Positions 51,673 through 61,249 of a stretch of DNA of 64,000 nt are shown here, in pieces. The DNA is taken from the NCBI GenBank assembly GCA_002257025.1, contig NCHA01000005.1, positions 186,001 to 250,000 of the forward strand. Direction: 5' to 3'. Both the position numbers and the translations under genes were made by a program. The notes beneath the pieces were generated by a model that worked only from the letters and a program-made list of their open reading frames with translations, was not told the origin of the DNA and did not search any database. The stretch is from Sphingobacteriales bacterium 16-39-50 (GTDB lineage Bacteria; Bacteroidota; Bacteroidia; Sphingobacteriales; Sphingobacteriaceae). Position 1 is the first letter of the stretch. Every line of letters starts with the position of its first letter.

Positions 51673-53244
51673 CTACTTAAATTGTTCATTCTTAAGTTTC
51701 CCCAGCAGATCAAAAAGCACGCTACTTATCTTAGTAGATGCATCCACTTCGAGATAACTCGAACGTGCTCTCCAGGTTTCATATCCTCCCAGTTTATGAT
51801 GCTCTGGAGTAGGCAAATAACCATTGTAGCCATTGGCCAGAGAAGTTGTAAATGTTGGTTTAAACGGACTTTTGGCCTTGATATCCAAACCAATTTCAAC
51901 AAATATTTCACAGGGCAATGCTGTGATTGCCATATCTCCAATTCGAAAAGCCTGAATAATAAGTGGCACTTGTTTTGGAAAATCCTTGATCAGCATTGTC
52001 TCACGGGCATAAATTTCTTCCATTGTATTCATAACCGGGCCACTTGCCTTCGCGATGATTCCTTTTGCACGTTCAATCTCTTCCTTTTTAGGCAAGCGTA
52101 CTCCCAAATTAATCTCTGTTTGTGCAGAACTTAAAGAAATCCAATCCTGATACCGGATAGTTTGATAGGTTTTATAAGCCTCGGCAGCAATGACATTAGC
52201 AACCTGGCGCATTTTCTCATAAGGAGGCATGGATGGAATGGGTTCATTTGCAAACCAATTGATATTATTAATATTTCCACTTGTTCCATTAGAAAGCATC
52301 GCTACAAATGGGGGGAATCCCTTATTATCCGACTCCAGCAATCTTTTCATTTGTTCTGCGAACATTCCAAAGTAATCAGCTGATATTTCACCTGGGCCTG
52401 TTCCTCCAACATAATGCAGGGAGTAATTTGCAAGCATAGCTATCGGTCTGCCTTCAGGACTTTGTATTGAAATAATGGGGAGTTCCGGATCTGTAGGACC
52501 AGATGGCTCCAGACGATCGGGATTAGCTACGCCAGGATTCATTTTTACCTGGTCTTCAGTACCAAACGGATTCATTAATGGTTTGCCGGGTTTCATTTTC
52601 CAGCGGCGATTAAACACCTGACTTGGCTCATTGCCAACAGCCCAACCGATACGTGCCGGAACAAGATTATTATTGGCTCTAACCACTGCATCAGCGATTC
52701 TTTCCCTGAGGAATTTCAAATAATCCGGATCCGGATCACTTTGAAAGACTGAACAGGCAGTCCCACCGGAATGTGTATGAATTGCCGACATCATCATGTT
52801 TTGTACAGGAATACCAGTTAATTCATGTGCCCTCTGTTTGGCTGCATCCAACTCTTCCCTATAAATCATACAAAGGTCAACCGTGAGCATGGCCAGTTTT
52901 GTTTTTCCATCGTCAAGCACAATACAGCGTGCATGAGTTTCATCATGAATCTGTCTGACGATAACATCCTTCATATTTCCATTAATAGATGTCCCTATTT
53001 TAGGGGTGATATTACTTGTCGCTGCACCGGCCCTGAAAACTTTGGCAGGCTGTGCAAATCCATTTTGAATAGTAAAAAGGAAATTACTGCAGAGCAAAAT
53101 AGAAATATAGAACGCTAAAAATCGGGGCCTAAATATTCTCCCAAAAAATGGCACTTTAACTTCCTCCCGCACAAATCTCTCAACATCAGACCCATAAGAC
53201 ATTTTGAAAATATCCGATTGGCATTTTAAACTTTCTGTTTTCAT
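51673..53244 (-). CDS. Neutral/alkaline ceramidase-like hydrolase, paralog 1
   Basis: A 523-residue protein. The first 66 residues are unusually long, with a hydrophobic stretch at about 43-64 (FLAFYISILLCSNFLF) after a charged leader; a later start is possible. The family domain then begins FRAGAATSNITPKIG. Zinc and catalytic motifs are AIHTHSGG (HxH), NYSLHYVGG (second His), SADYFG, and SNGTSGNINN in place of the GxNPGDVSPN serine loop of true neutral ceramidase. It is presumed to hydrolyse an N-acyl amide outside the cytoplasm. It is close to the paralog at 58070. The sulfatase gene lies 14 bp upstream. Confidence 0.85.
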   Translation of the reverse strand: MKTESLKCQSDIFKMSYGSDVERFVREEVKVPFFGRIFRPRFLAFYISILLCSNFLFTIQNGFAQPAKVFRAGAATSNITPKIGTSINGNMKDVIVRQIHDETHARCIVLDDGKTKLAMLTVDLCMIYREELDAAKQRAHELTGIPVQNMMMSAIHTHSGGTACSVFQSDPDPDYLKFLRERIADAVVRANNNLVPARIGWAVGNEPSQVFNRRWKMKPGKPLMNPFGTEDQVKMNPGVANPDRLEPSGPTDPELPIISIQSPEGRPIAMLANYSLHYVGGTGPGEISADYFGMFAEQMKRLLESDNKGFPPFVAMLSNGTSGNINNINWFANEPIPSMPPYEKMRQVANVIAAEAYKTYQTIRYQDWISLSSAQTEINLGVRLPKKEEIERAKGIIAKASGPVMNTMEEIYARETMLIKDFPKQVPLIIQAFRIGDMAITALPCEIFVEIGLDIKAKSPFKPTFTTSLANGYNGYLPTPEHHKLGGYETWRARSSYLEVDASTKISSVLFDLLGKLKNEQFK

Positions 53245-53258
53245 TTAATTAGTGTTAA

Positions 53259-54767
53259 TTATTGTAAAGTGACCGGGACAGGATTATCAATTTTCCCAGG
53301 TAATCTTTGATTCGCGCCCGGACGATTGATATCGCCCAAATCCTGGCGTCCCTTTTCTGCTAAAACCATTAATCGGCTGACAATTCCCGGATGCTTTTCA
53401 GCTAAATTATGCACTGAAGAAATATCCTCCTCAACATTAAATAATAGCGGCTTTCCACCCTCTCCCTTCTTAAAATGCGGATGCTGAACAAAATCCCTTA
53501 ATGGCAGAAATAATTTCCACGGTCCGGATTTTACTGCTTGTAACTGATCTGCATTGTAGTAATAAAATACTTTATATGGAGATTTAGCTCCCTTCTTACC
53601 CAAAATCAATGAACGATTATTAAAACCGTCGATAATTCTGTCCTTAGGGGTTTGGGCACCAGAAAGTGAGGCAAGAGTTGGTAAAATATCCATAGTGCTC
53701 ATAAATTCAGTACAGACAGTACCAGCGGGTATAGTTCCCGGCCACCACATTATGGCAGGAACCCGAAATGCACCTTCGGCTGTCGTATATCCTCTGCCAA
53801 ATAATGGCTTATTTGTTCCAATTTCAATACTGGAACTATCCTCAGTCATCGGTGCACCATTGTCGGAAGTAAAAATCAGTAAGGTATTCTGGTCAATTCC
53901 CAAACGGACCAATTCATTCATAATCTGCCCGATTGACCAATCTAATTCTTCAACACTATCCCCCCATAGTCCGCCCTTGCTTTTCCCCCGAAAGGCTTCA
54001 CTCGAAAAAGGAGTCTTTGTACTTCCGGGCATCGCCTGTGGGAGATAAAGAAAAAACGGCGATTCCTTACTCTGATTGATAAAATCGAGTGCCTTTTCTG
54101 TATAACGCTTGGTAAGTAAATTCCTGTCAACACCGGCTTCAATTACTTTATTATTTAGCATTAAAGGAAGTTCAGGCCATCGGTAACCATCGTAACGATC
54201 TCCCAATCTCTGACCAACATCGTGAGTCATATCATCACTGTAAGGAATGCCAAAAAAATAATCAAAGCCCTGTGCAAGAGGCAAAAAGGGAGTTTGGTCT
54301 CCTAAGTGCCATTTACCAATTAAGCCGGTTTTATATCCCTGCTCTTTTAATACTTCAGCAACAGTTATCTCATTGGGATTAAGTCCGTATGGTGAAATTG
54401 GACGAATTACATAGCCGTCACGAGGATTCAGGTGCATCCCAACTCTTTGGGGGTAGCATCCTGTCATCATTGATGCGCGGGAAGGAGTACATACACCGGC
54501 CGTAACATAAAAGCTTGTAAACTTTCGGCCTTCACTGACCATACGATTTAAGTAAGGTGTTCTGTTTACTTTACTCCCAAATGGCTCAATATCTCCATAC
54601 CCCAGGTTATCGCAAAAAAAGATGATTACATTAGGTTTCTCAGCTTTAGAAAGTTTTACCATAGACGAAGTACTGCTGACCATTTTTGCTGATCCTGCAA
54701 AGACCTGACTGGTTGCCAGCAGGCACAAACATCCTAAAGAAATGAAAAGTGAACCGAACATGCTCAT
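53259..54767 (-). CDS. Arylsulfatase-type sulfatase (S1 family, Cys-type)
   Basis: A 502-residue exported sulfatase with a signal peptide (about 1-24). The catalytic signature is GVCTPSRASMMTG, with the Cys to be turned into formylglycine. The first metal motif is FFCDNLGYGD, with Asn where many S1 sulfatases have a second Asp. TSDNGAP and GKWHLGDQ supply the other metal and sulfate ligands. It should remove sulfate from a lipid or glycan in the periplasm. It lies between ceramidase-like genes, with gaps of 14 and 29 bp, so it is part of the same operon. Activation needs a formylglycine-generating enzyme, and the SUMF1-like protein at 8117 lacks the usual cysteines. Confidence 0.92.
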   Translation of the reverse strand: MSMFGSLFISLGCLCLLATSQVFAGSAKMVSSTSSMVKLSKAEKPNVIIFFCDNLGYGDIEPFGSKVNRTPYLNRMVSEGRKFTSFYVTAGVCTPSRASMMTGCYPQRVGMHLNPRDGYVIRPISPYGLNPNEITVAEVLKEQGYKTGLIGKWHLGDQTPFLPLAQGFDYFFGIPYSDDMTHDVGQRLGDRYDGYRWPELPLMLNNKVIEAGVDRNLLTKRYTEKALDFINQSKESPFFLYLPQAMPGSTKTPFSSEAFRGKSKGGLWGDSVEELDWSIGQIMNELVRLGIDQNTLLIFTSDNGAPMTEDSSSIEIGTNKPLFGRGYTTAEGAFRVPAIMWWPGTIPAGTVCTEFMSTMDILPTLASLSGAQTPKDRIIDGFNNRSLILGKKGAKSPYKVFYYYNADQLQAVKSGPWKLFLPLRDFVQHPHFKKGEGGKPLLFNVEEDISSVHNLAEKHPGIVSRLMVLAEKGRQDLGDINRPGANQRLPGKIDNPVPVTLQ

Positions 54768-54796
54768 AACTATTTTAACACAAGGGCAACTAATTT

Positions 54797-56269
54797 TTAA
54801 TTGTAAAATATTGAAATCAAAGTCTCAAGTGCAGCATCAACCAAAGATTCCCCTCCACCTGAACTATATCGCACACTATTAACCTCATATTGACCTTCGG
54901 GAAATGCCTTTTTATTTGGCATATAACTTATAGTTCCATTTCCGGATTGTTCACTAACGATTGTAAAAGGGAAAGGTGAGTTTAGTTTTATGCCGAGCCC
55001 CAGTTCCACAAAGGCATCACCGGGGAAGCCCACCAGCGCCATTTGATCGCCAAATGCTATGACAGAAACTTCAGTTTCAAGGGCTTTACCATCCTCTGTC
55101 AGTGGTACAGTTGTGGTCGATTTATGTCTTGACTCCAGTCCGCCCTGGTACTTTACAAGATCCAGCATTCGCCATGCACTTACTACATCAGCAAATCCGG
55201 GACCACCAGACTTCCCAAATTTTGAAATCACGCCCCTTGCCCACTCTGCTTCACTTTGTTCTACATATCGGAAAACCGATAAATTAATGGCTTGAATTTT
55301 AGCTTTCAGAGACTTAATAGGGATTGAACGCAATGCAGGAAGTGCAGAAAGTACTCTGCCAGCCAAAATAGTCCCTATACGTCTGGATTCATCAAATCCA
55401 CTTAACTGATCAGGATTTGAAACATTTACATGATTGATATTCCCCGAAGTTCCATTCGTAAATATGGTCACGAATTCCTCCCCCTTTACCTTCCCAATCA
55501 ACTCAGACATTATACCGGGAAAATCGGATGAGAACCTGTTACCGCCAACAATAGCAACATGCAAAGCGAAATTAACCAAAATAGCTACCGGCTTCTTATC
55601 CAGAGATTCGAAATACACCATAGATAATGCCGGATCAATCGGTCCGGCCGGCCTCACAACATCCGGGTTCAACTTACCGGGATTGGTTCTGAATGATCCA
55701 TCTTTCATCAAATAGCGCCGGTTGAAGCTTATGGTATTCTCCTGAACACTTCCAACAGATACACGAACGGGCTGAATTTTAGAAACAGCCGATTTTACAC
55801 TTGCTGCTATAAGTTCAGGCAATTTATGGGTATACTCCTGACTCTTTAACTTCGCGGATCCTCCTACAACATCCCAGAAAAGTGGGTTCATCTGAGGCCC
55901 GGCATGAGCATGAGTGGCATTCAGTATAATATTGTTTACTGCTATTCCCGTTTGCTGAAAAATTAATTGCCTGCTTTTCATTACCAGCAAATGCGGCAAA
56001 CTGATAACATCCAGAGTGATAAATGCAACCTTCTCTCCACCATGCTCAAAAACCAGGGTTTTGATATAAAGATCATCGTGCACCCCTTCAGAAACCCGTA
56101 TACCATAAGAATCTCCTATTATACTCCCCGCAGGAGGTGTCATCCTGGTTTTAGATGCGCCAAGTTTAAATTCCTCAGTCTGAAATGATGAACTTGCAGA
56201 TAACAGTACTGAATCCATCACTAGAAACAACAGGTAAGTAAATGAAAGAAGATATTTTTTTTTTGTCAT
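54797..56269 (-). CDS. Neutral/alkaline ceramidase-like hydrolase, paralog 2
   Basis: A 490-residue exported protein with a signal peptide (about 1-30). The domain starts KLGASKTRMTPPAGS. Motifs are NATHAHAGPQM (HxH), NFALHVAIVGG with the second His, SSDFPGIM and TNGTSGNINH. The C-terminal part has ALVGFPGDAFVELGLGIK, then GNGTISYMPNKKAFPEG and the end motif GGGESLVDAAL. It is most like the paralog at 59565 (both have GGGE near the end), which separates them from the 51673/58070 pair. It is predicted to cleave amide bonds; specificity is unknown. Confidence 0.85.
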   Translation of the reverse strand: MTKKKYLLSFTYLLFLVMDSVLLSASSSFQTEEFKLGASKTRMTPPAGSIIGDSYGIRVSEGVHDDLYIKTLVFEHGGEKVAFITLDVISLPHLLVMKSRQLIFQQTGIAVNNIILNATHAHAGPQMNPLFWDVVGGSAKLKSQEYTHKLPELIAASVKSAVSKIQPVRVSVGSVQENTISFNRRYLMKDGSFRTNPGKLNPDVVRPAGPIDPALSMVYFESLDKKPVAILVNFALHVAIVGGNRFSSDFPGIMSELIGKVKGEEFVTIFTNGTSGNINHVNVSNPDQLSGFDESRRIGTILAGRVLSALPALRSIPIKSLKAKIQAINLSVFRYVEQSEAEWARGVISKFGKSGGPGFADVVSAWRMLDLVKYQGGLESRHKSTTTVPLTEDGKALETEVSVIAFGDQMALVGFPGDAFVELGLGIKLNSPFPFTIVSEQSGNGTISYMPNKKAFPEGQYEVNSVRYSSGGGESLVDAALETLISIFYN

Positions 56270-56546
56270 TTAAACCGGTTTAAAATGTCTTTACATCGGA
56301 TAGTTTTGATCAATTATTTATTTCCCTGTGGTCGGTGTTTTCACAGACCATATGAGTGGGATTTTTCTCTCGCAAAGACGCTAAGACGCAAAGCTTTACA
56401 ATTTATTTAGATCTCATACTCTTGCGTCTCTGCGTCTTTGCGAGACCATTTTTTAAGCCATAAATAACAATCGTGGTGTCATTACAAGGATTGCGTTTTG
56501 TCATTGCTTCTCCGCCCTGGGCGGAGAAGCAATGACAATGACCCCA
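56270..56546. repeat. Intergenic region with two strong inverted repeats
   Basis: Arms 56368-56393 (TCTCGCAAAGACG...) and 56421-56445 (...CGTCTTTGCGAGA) pair almost perfectly over about 25 bp. TCATTGCTTCTCCGCCC (56501-56517), one T, and GGGCGGAGAAGCAATGA (56519-56535) form a perfect 17-bp palindrome, 12 bp after the stop of the upstream minus-strand gene. Both look like dispersed REP/MITE-type elements and may also stop or attenuate transcription inside the locus. Confidence 0.7.
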
Positions 56547-58073
56547 TTATTTCAATTCAGGTGGCAGATTACCATATGCCCATGGTGCTTTGAAAGGTGG
56601 CGGAGGAGGAGGCAAAGGAACTTTACCCGGCACCATTTGATTTGCCAGTTCGATACCTGTATTGGCAAATTGTCTACCGGCAGATACTTCCAGATTGCTG
56701 TAGGAAGTCAGACGGGTTTCATAGCCCCCACCATTCGGGCCTAAGGCTTCTTCAGTTGGCACATATCCTGTAATACCATTAGCCAGCTCAACCACAAAGG
56801 TGAAAGGAAATTTGCTTCCTGCCTTGATATCTAATTGGTACTGAACAAAATACTCTGCAGGATTAGATACGAATACCATCGGGCCAACCTGTATGGCCTG
56901 AACTTCAACCTCCACCAATGGCCTGGCTTTTATGATCGCATCCAAAACGAGGATTTCTTTTGCAAAAGTCCATTCAGTAGTACCCGACTTTTCAGGGCCT
57001 GCTTTCACAAGTTCCAATGATTTCTGAACTTTCTCGGGAGTAGGAATGCGGCGTTTAACAGTCCATACTCTCTGCCTTGAATCCAGCGGAATATCACTAC
57101 CTGCGCCCCGCCGAATTAAAAGAAGGGTCTTATAAGCCTCGGCGCCTACGCGGCCTCCAACGATATCCCACCATTCTTCTGCCGCGGGATTCTGAAATTT
57201 AGTCAGGTTATCAACCTGGGTGATATCACCACAAGCGCCCTGCATGAAAACGACAGGTAGGGCTGCATTTCCCGTAGCACCACGTATAGTTCTTTCCATT
57301 GATCCAATCCAGCTTGCTGAAATCCCCCCCGGACTGGTTGTTGCATGACATGAGAAATTCACTACCGTACCCAGCAAATTACCTTTTAAGTCCCACACTC
57401 CTACGGTGCCTACCTGCGGATCAATTGGACCTGCATAATCAATAATATCAGGATTACCTGCACCGGGATGTGAATAGCTCAATCCATTCTTCATCCGCAA
57501 GCGACGGTTGTACGAAACTTTATCTTCATGCCCGTTTCCGACTGCAAGTTTAGCATCCACACGGTTCTCGTTTGCCAGTACAACCGCGTCGACGATCTGT
57601 TTCTTAAGAACCTGAGTGTATCCGGGATCAGAAACTATCGAATGATTATTTACAAGATCTTTTACTAAAGGAGAGGCCTTATCAAAATCTCCAGGTTCTC
57701 CCATGCCGATGGGGCCGGAGGAATGGGAATGAGAAGCTCCTATCATAATATCAGCCGGAAGGATACCACAGCGCTTTTGTATCTCGGCACGTACTTCCTG
57801 TACCAGATGGCGGGTTACAAAGAGTAGGTCAATTCCAACCAGCGCTACACGCTTCTGTCCATCATCAAATACTACCGCCCGGGCTTTGCATGGATCATGA
57901 AATGATTTATGGTGAGCCTTTCCATAATTACCAGGCGATTCCATGCCGATATCAGGGGTTATGTCCTTTTCAGCAAATCCGGCTTTAAAAATGGTTGCCG
58001 GTTTAGGTTCTTCTGCTGCGATGCCCGACAAGGCGAAGAGGCATAAAGTGAAGATTGTTAAGATATATTTCAT
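56547..58073 (-). CDS. Neutral/alkaline ceramidase-like hydrolase, paralog 3
   Basis: A 508-residue exported protein with a signal peptide (about 1-20). The domain starts FKAGFAEKDITPDIGM. Motifs are GASHSHSSGP (HxH), NFSCHATTSPGG (His), SASWIGSME, and MQGACGDITQV in the loop where true ceramidases carry the catalytic Ser. It is the most divergent of the five and has a proline-rich tail (GKVPLPPPPPPFKAP) of unknown purpose. Its start overlaps the stop of the paralog at 58070 by ATGA, so both are made in coupled amounts. Amidase activity is presumed from the family. Confidence 0.85.
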   Translation of the reverse strand: MKYILTIFTLCLFALSGIAAEEPKPATIFKAGFAEKDITPDIGMESPGNYGKAHHKSFHDPCKARAVVFDDGQKRVALVGIDLLFVTRHLVQEVRAEIQKRCGILPADIMIGASHSHSSGPIGMGEPGDFDKASPLVKDLVNNHSIVSDPGYTQVLKKQIVDAVVLANENRVDAKLAVGNGHEDKVSYNRRLRMKNGLSYSHPGAGNPDIIDYAGPIDPQVGTVGVWDLKGNLLGTVVNFSCHATTSPGGISASWIGSMERTIRGATGNAALPVVFMQGACGDITQVDNLTKFQNPAAEEWWDIVGGRVGAEAYKTLLLIRRGAGSDIPLDSRQRVWTVKRRIPTPEKVQKSLELVKAGPEKSGTTEWTFAKEILVLDAIIKARPLVEVEVQAIQVGPMVFVSNPAEYFVQYQLDIKAGSKFPFTFVVELANGITGYVPTEEALGPNGGGYETRLTSYSNLEVSAGRQFANTGIELANQMVPGKVPLPPPPPPFKAPWAYGNLPPELK

Positions 58074-59497
58074 GGCTTTACCTGGTTAAATAGTTTAAGA
58101 ATTTCAGTTACAATTTTTCGGGATGCTTCCTTTTCAACCTTATTGGTACCCAGCCAGGTTTCATAACCTCCAACCTGATGTTGTTCAGGCGTAGGAAGAT
58201 ATCCATAACTGCCATTTGCCAGTTCAATAGTAAAGGATGGCTTAAAAGGACTTTTTGCTTTAATTTCCAGACCGATTTCTGTAAAAACCTCAAAAGGAAT
58301 AGCAGCGACACCCAATTCTCCGATACCGAAGGTTTGCATTATGACATTAACATTTTCAGGCCATTTGTTCATTTGAATAGTTCGCTCAGCATACGTTTTT
58401 TCGAGACGGTGGACCGGTGTTTCTGTCTCAGGTTTTGCAAGAACCTTTTGGGCATAAGCAAGCATTTCTGAATCAGGCCTGCGAACTTTCAAATTCAATT
58501 CTGACTGTGCCGCACGGAGAGGTACCCAGTCTTTGTATTGTATGGTCTGGTATACCCGTAGAACTTCATTAGCTACATCATTTGCAACAATACGCATTTT
58601 GGCATAGGGTTCATGTTTTTCTGCCGGTCCACGAAAATTGATATTATTTACATCTCCCGACGTCCCATTTGACATGATACCTACAAAAGGAGGATCCTGA
58701 CGATCGGCTTTTAACAATTCCTGAATACGGTCGGCAAACACTGCAAAATAATCTGCTGAAATATGGTCTCTGGGAACTCCTCCCACATAATGAAGGGAAT
58801 AATTTGCAAGAATACCAATTGGACGCCCTTTGAGAGATTGTACTGAAATGAATGAAACCTGTGGATCTGTAGGACCGGCCGGTTCAACTAAATCAGGATT
58901 AGCAATCCCAGGATTCATCTGAACCTGATCCTTCCCACCGAAAGGATTCACATACCCTACGCCCCAACCGACACGGGCCGGTTCGAGATTATTCAATGCA
59001 ATACGCACCCCATCTGCTATACGGCGAACGAGAAAACGCTGATAATCATCAAGAGGCATACCGGCATTCCACCCGCCTCTTAGGTTTCCTAGTCCGCTGG
59101 CACTACTTGCAGAATGTGTATGGTCTGAAGACATCAGAATCTGAGCTGCAGGTATTTTTGTTTCCTCAAAGATCAATCGCTTAGCCTCATCAAATACTTC
59201 ACGAATAATACCCACATTATCGACCACTACAAAAACCAGTTTTGTTTTCCCGTCATCCAGAACAAGGCTGCGCGCATGCAATTCGTCATGTACATAATTG
59301 GCCGGAGGCGGAATACCAAAATTCCCTACTATACCTGAGCCCAAAGGCGGGGTAATATTCGCAGTCGAGGCACCGGCCCTGAAAGTAACATTCTGAGCAT
59401 AAAGCCGGGAATCAATACATAGGATCAGTATAATACTGAACCCTAATATTAAAAGTTTGGCGGCGCGGCCAGCAATGAAAATTTTAATTCGTTCCAT
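58070..59497 (-). CDS. Neutral/alkaline ceramidase-like hydrolase, paralog 4
   Basis: A 475-residue exported protein with a signal peptide (about 12-34). The domain starts FRAGASTANITPPLGS. Motifs are SSDHTHSASS (HTH), NYSLHYVGGVP, SADYFAVF and SNGTSGDVNN. The C-terminus has AAIPFEVFTEIGLEIKAKSP, then GYLPTPEQHQVGGYETW, nearly the same as the paralog at 51673. The two form a subgroup. It is translationally coupled to the paralog at 56547. Substrate unknown; extracellular or periplasmic amidase is the family-based guess. Confidence 0.85.
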   Translation of the reverse strand: MERIKIFIAGRAAKLLILGFSIILILCIDSRLYAQNVTFRAGASTANITPPLGSGIVGNFGIPPPANYVHDELHARSLVLDDGKTKLVFVVVDNVGIIREVFDEAKRLIFEETKIPAAQILMSSDHTHSASSASGLGNLRGGWNAGMPLDDYQRFLVRRIADGVRIALNNLEPARVGWGVGYVNPFGGKDQVQMNPGIANPDLVEPAGPTDPQVSFISVQSLKGRPIGILANYSLHYVGGVPRDHISADYFAVFADRIQELLKADRQDPPFVGIMSNGTSGDVNNINFRGPAEKHEPYAKMRIVANDVANEVLRVYQTIQYKDWVPLRAAQSELNLKVRRPDSEMLAYAQKVLAKPETETPVHRLEKTYAERTIQMNKWPENVNVIMQTFGIGELGVAAIPFEVFTEIGLEIKAKSPFKPSFTIELANGSYGYLPTPEQHQVGGYETWLGTNKVEKEASRKIVTEILKLFNQVKP

Positions 59498-59564
59498 ATT
59501 TATCTTTTTTAAAGCCTGTTATATTTAAAACAACCTGATTGAAAATTATTCATATTCCAACCTA

Positions 59565-61025
59565 TTAATCTTTCCTCTTAATCTCATTAAGTAAATTTAT
59601 TGCAGCTTCTACCATCATTTCCCCTCCGCCGGGAGCCAGTCGTGAATTTATAGTTTCATAACTCCCTTCACTAAATGCTTTGCGGGTGGGAACATATGCG
59701 ATATGGCTATTGGTCAATTCGATAACCAAAGTGGTTTTAAATGGTGATGCCTTTTTAATGGCCAGCCCCAACTCAACAAAAACTTCCCCTGGTAAACCAA
59801 CTATTGCAAGGTCTTTCCCAATCCCTATAACCTGTACCTCCAGGGGCAGTTTCCATCCCTCGTGTTCAACAGTTGGTGCAATGGCCTCCGTACGTCGTAG
59901 CCTTTCAAGTGAACGAATTTTTAAACGCCTTCTGCGTTCCAGGAATGCCGACTCCTTGTGCAGAGGTTTAGCATTTTCATCATTGGCCCATGTTAACTCA
60001 GAATCAGTATACTCCTGAAGCGGTGCATATACAAATTGGGAGCGCATCGAAAGGAAGGGATTCCCAACTTGTTTTAAAGACGGAATCTCTTTTACAATCG
60101 CATCCGATAAATGCTCTCCAATATCTTTAGTTGACAAGCGTTTCTTGTCTTTACTCTGCACATTCACATGATTTAAATCACCGCAAGGGCCTGTTGCAAA
60201 AATAGAAATGCAGCCATCACCTATTGCAGAACTGAGTGCCTGAGCAAGAAAGCCCGGATAGTCCGCACTAAACCTACCCCCCCCAAAAGTGTCGGCATGA
60301 ACTCCAAAATTCGACAGAACAGCCATCGGAGAAGTATCAGAAACCTTTCGAAGCATTACAATGCCTACCTGAGGATCAACCGGCCCTGCAGGGAGTATAG
60401 CATCCTTATTACCAACTCCGGGGTTAAAAACAACTTTGCCATCCTTCATTATATAACGACGGTTGAATGAAATCCCATTTGCCATTCCGGTACCAGTTTC
60501 AATCTGTACATTTTCCAGTAATTTGCTGGCAATTATAACTGACTTTGCTATCTTATCTGCCAAAGTATTCAAATAAGAATCCTTTACATCTGAGGGTTTA
60601 TCTTCATCAAAAGGCGGCCGAAGTGTCCCGGTAAGTTCAAGTATATTGGGGTGATAGGCAGGACCAGTATGTGTATGGGTACCTGCAATTATAATGTTGG
60701 GATAAGGAATACCGGTTTTTTCCGAGATCTGTAATCTAACTGATGAGGAGAGACTCCTCTCAACCCACAATAAATCACAGATTACCAGAGCAACTGTATT
60801 TTCACCTTCTTTAAGTACAAGAGCCTTTGCATACAATGAATCATGAGCTCCGGTACTTTCACCGCGATAATGTGGGTAAGCCAAGGGGGGAGTTATATTT
60901 ACTTTTGAAGCACCTGCAAGAAAAACAGTTCCCTGAGCAAGGCTCCGGAAAGTAAAACCGAACATAAGTATAACACTAAACACTAATGCTATTAAATAAG
61001 CCGTACTGTTCTTATTCTGAAACAT
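59565..61025 (-). CDS. Neutral/alkaline ceramidase-like hydrolase, paralog 5
   Basis: A 486-residue exported protein with a signal peptide (about 10-31). The domain starts FLAGASKVNITPPLAYP. Motifs are AGTHTHTGPAY (HxH), NFGVHADTFGGG, SADYPGF and ATGPCGDLNHV. The end has IVGLPGEVFVELGLAIKK, then AYVPTRKAFSEGSYE and GGGEMMVEAA. It is closest to the paralog at 54797. It is the first enzyme gene after the SusC/SusD pair, from which it is separated by 224 bp containing a terminator, so the enzyme genes may have their own promoter or depend on read-through. Confidence 0.85.
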   Translation of the reverse strand: MFQNKNSTAYLIALVFSVILMFGFTFRSLAQGTVFLAGASKVNITPPLAYPHYRGESTGAHDSLYAKALVLKEGENTVALVICDLLWVERSLSSSVRLQISEKTGIPYPNIIIAGTHTHTGPAYHPNILELTGTLRPPFDEDKPSDVKDSYLNTLADKIAKSVIIASKLLENVQIETGTGMANGISFNRRYIMKDGKVVFNPGVGNKDAILPAGPVDPQVGIVMLRKVSDTSPMAVLSNFGVHADTFGGGRFSADYPGFLAQALSSAIGDGCISIFATGPCGDLNHVNVQSKDKKRLSTKDIGEHLSDAIVKEIPSLKQVGNPFLSMRSQFVYAPLQEYTDSELTWANDENAKPLHKESAFLERRRRLKIRSLERLRRTEAIAPTVEHEGWKLPLEVQVIGIGKDLAIVGLPGEVFVELGLAIKKASPFKTTLVIELTNSHIAYVPTRKAFSEGSYETINSRLAPGGGEMMVEAAINLLNEIKRKD

Positions 61026-61249
61026 AAATATTGTTTTTCTTGCAAATCATACTCAATATTGGTGTGCAGATTTCAGTAATTTTTAACAAAATGGAAATAT
61101 CAGATATGGTTTATTCCAATAATTTATTCTTTAACTCAATCTACTGCCAAAACAGGAAGAAAAATCAGGTTGAGCAGAAATTCTGTGTATATTAAATAAA
61201 AAAAGCAGCAGATATATGTTAAAAATATATCCACTGCTATGTAGCTCAA
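61026..61249. other. Intergenic region between susD and the ceramidase-like genes
   Basis: The right end holds the susD terminator (61192-61237). The rest is AT-rich and is the upstream region of the ceramidase-like gene at 59565-61025; a promoter is likely but not identifiable by eye. Confidence 0.4.
61192..61237 (-). terminator. Intrinsic terminator after susD
   Basis: Arms 61205-61217 and 61225-61237 (GCAGCAGATATAT against ATATATCCACTGC) pair over 13 positions with two mismatches. Read on the minus strand, the hairpin is followed at once by TTTTTTTATTT (61194-61204). It begins 13 bp after the SusD stop. This is a textbook rho-independent terminator layout. Confidence 0.75.

Noticed and set aside
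51400..52134. 244-codon plus-strand frame antisense to an amidase gene
   Set aside because: Half lies in repeat-rich intergenic DNA and half is antisense to a well-supported ceramidase-like gene; the product is low-complexity and resembles nothing.
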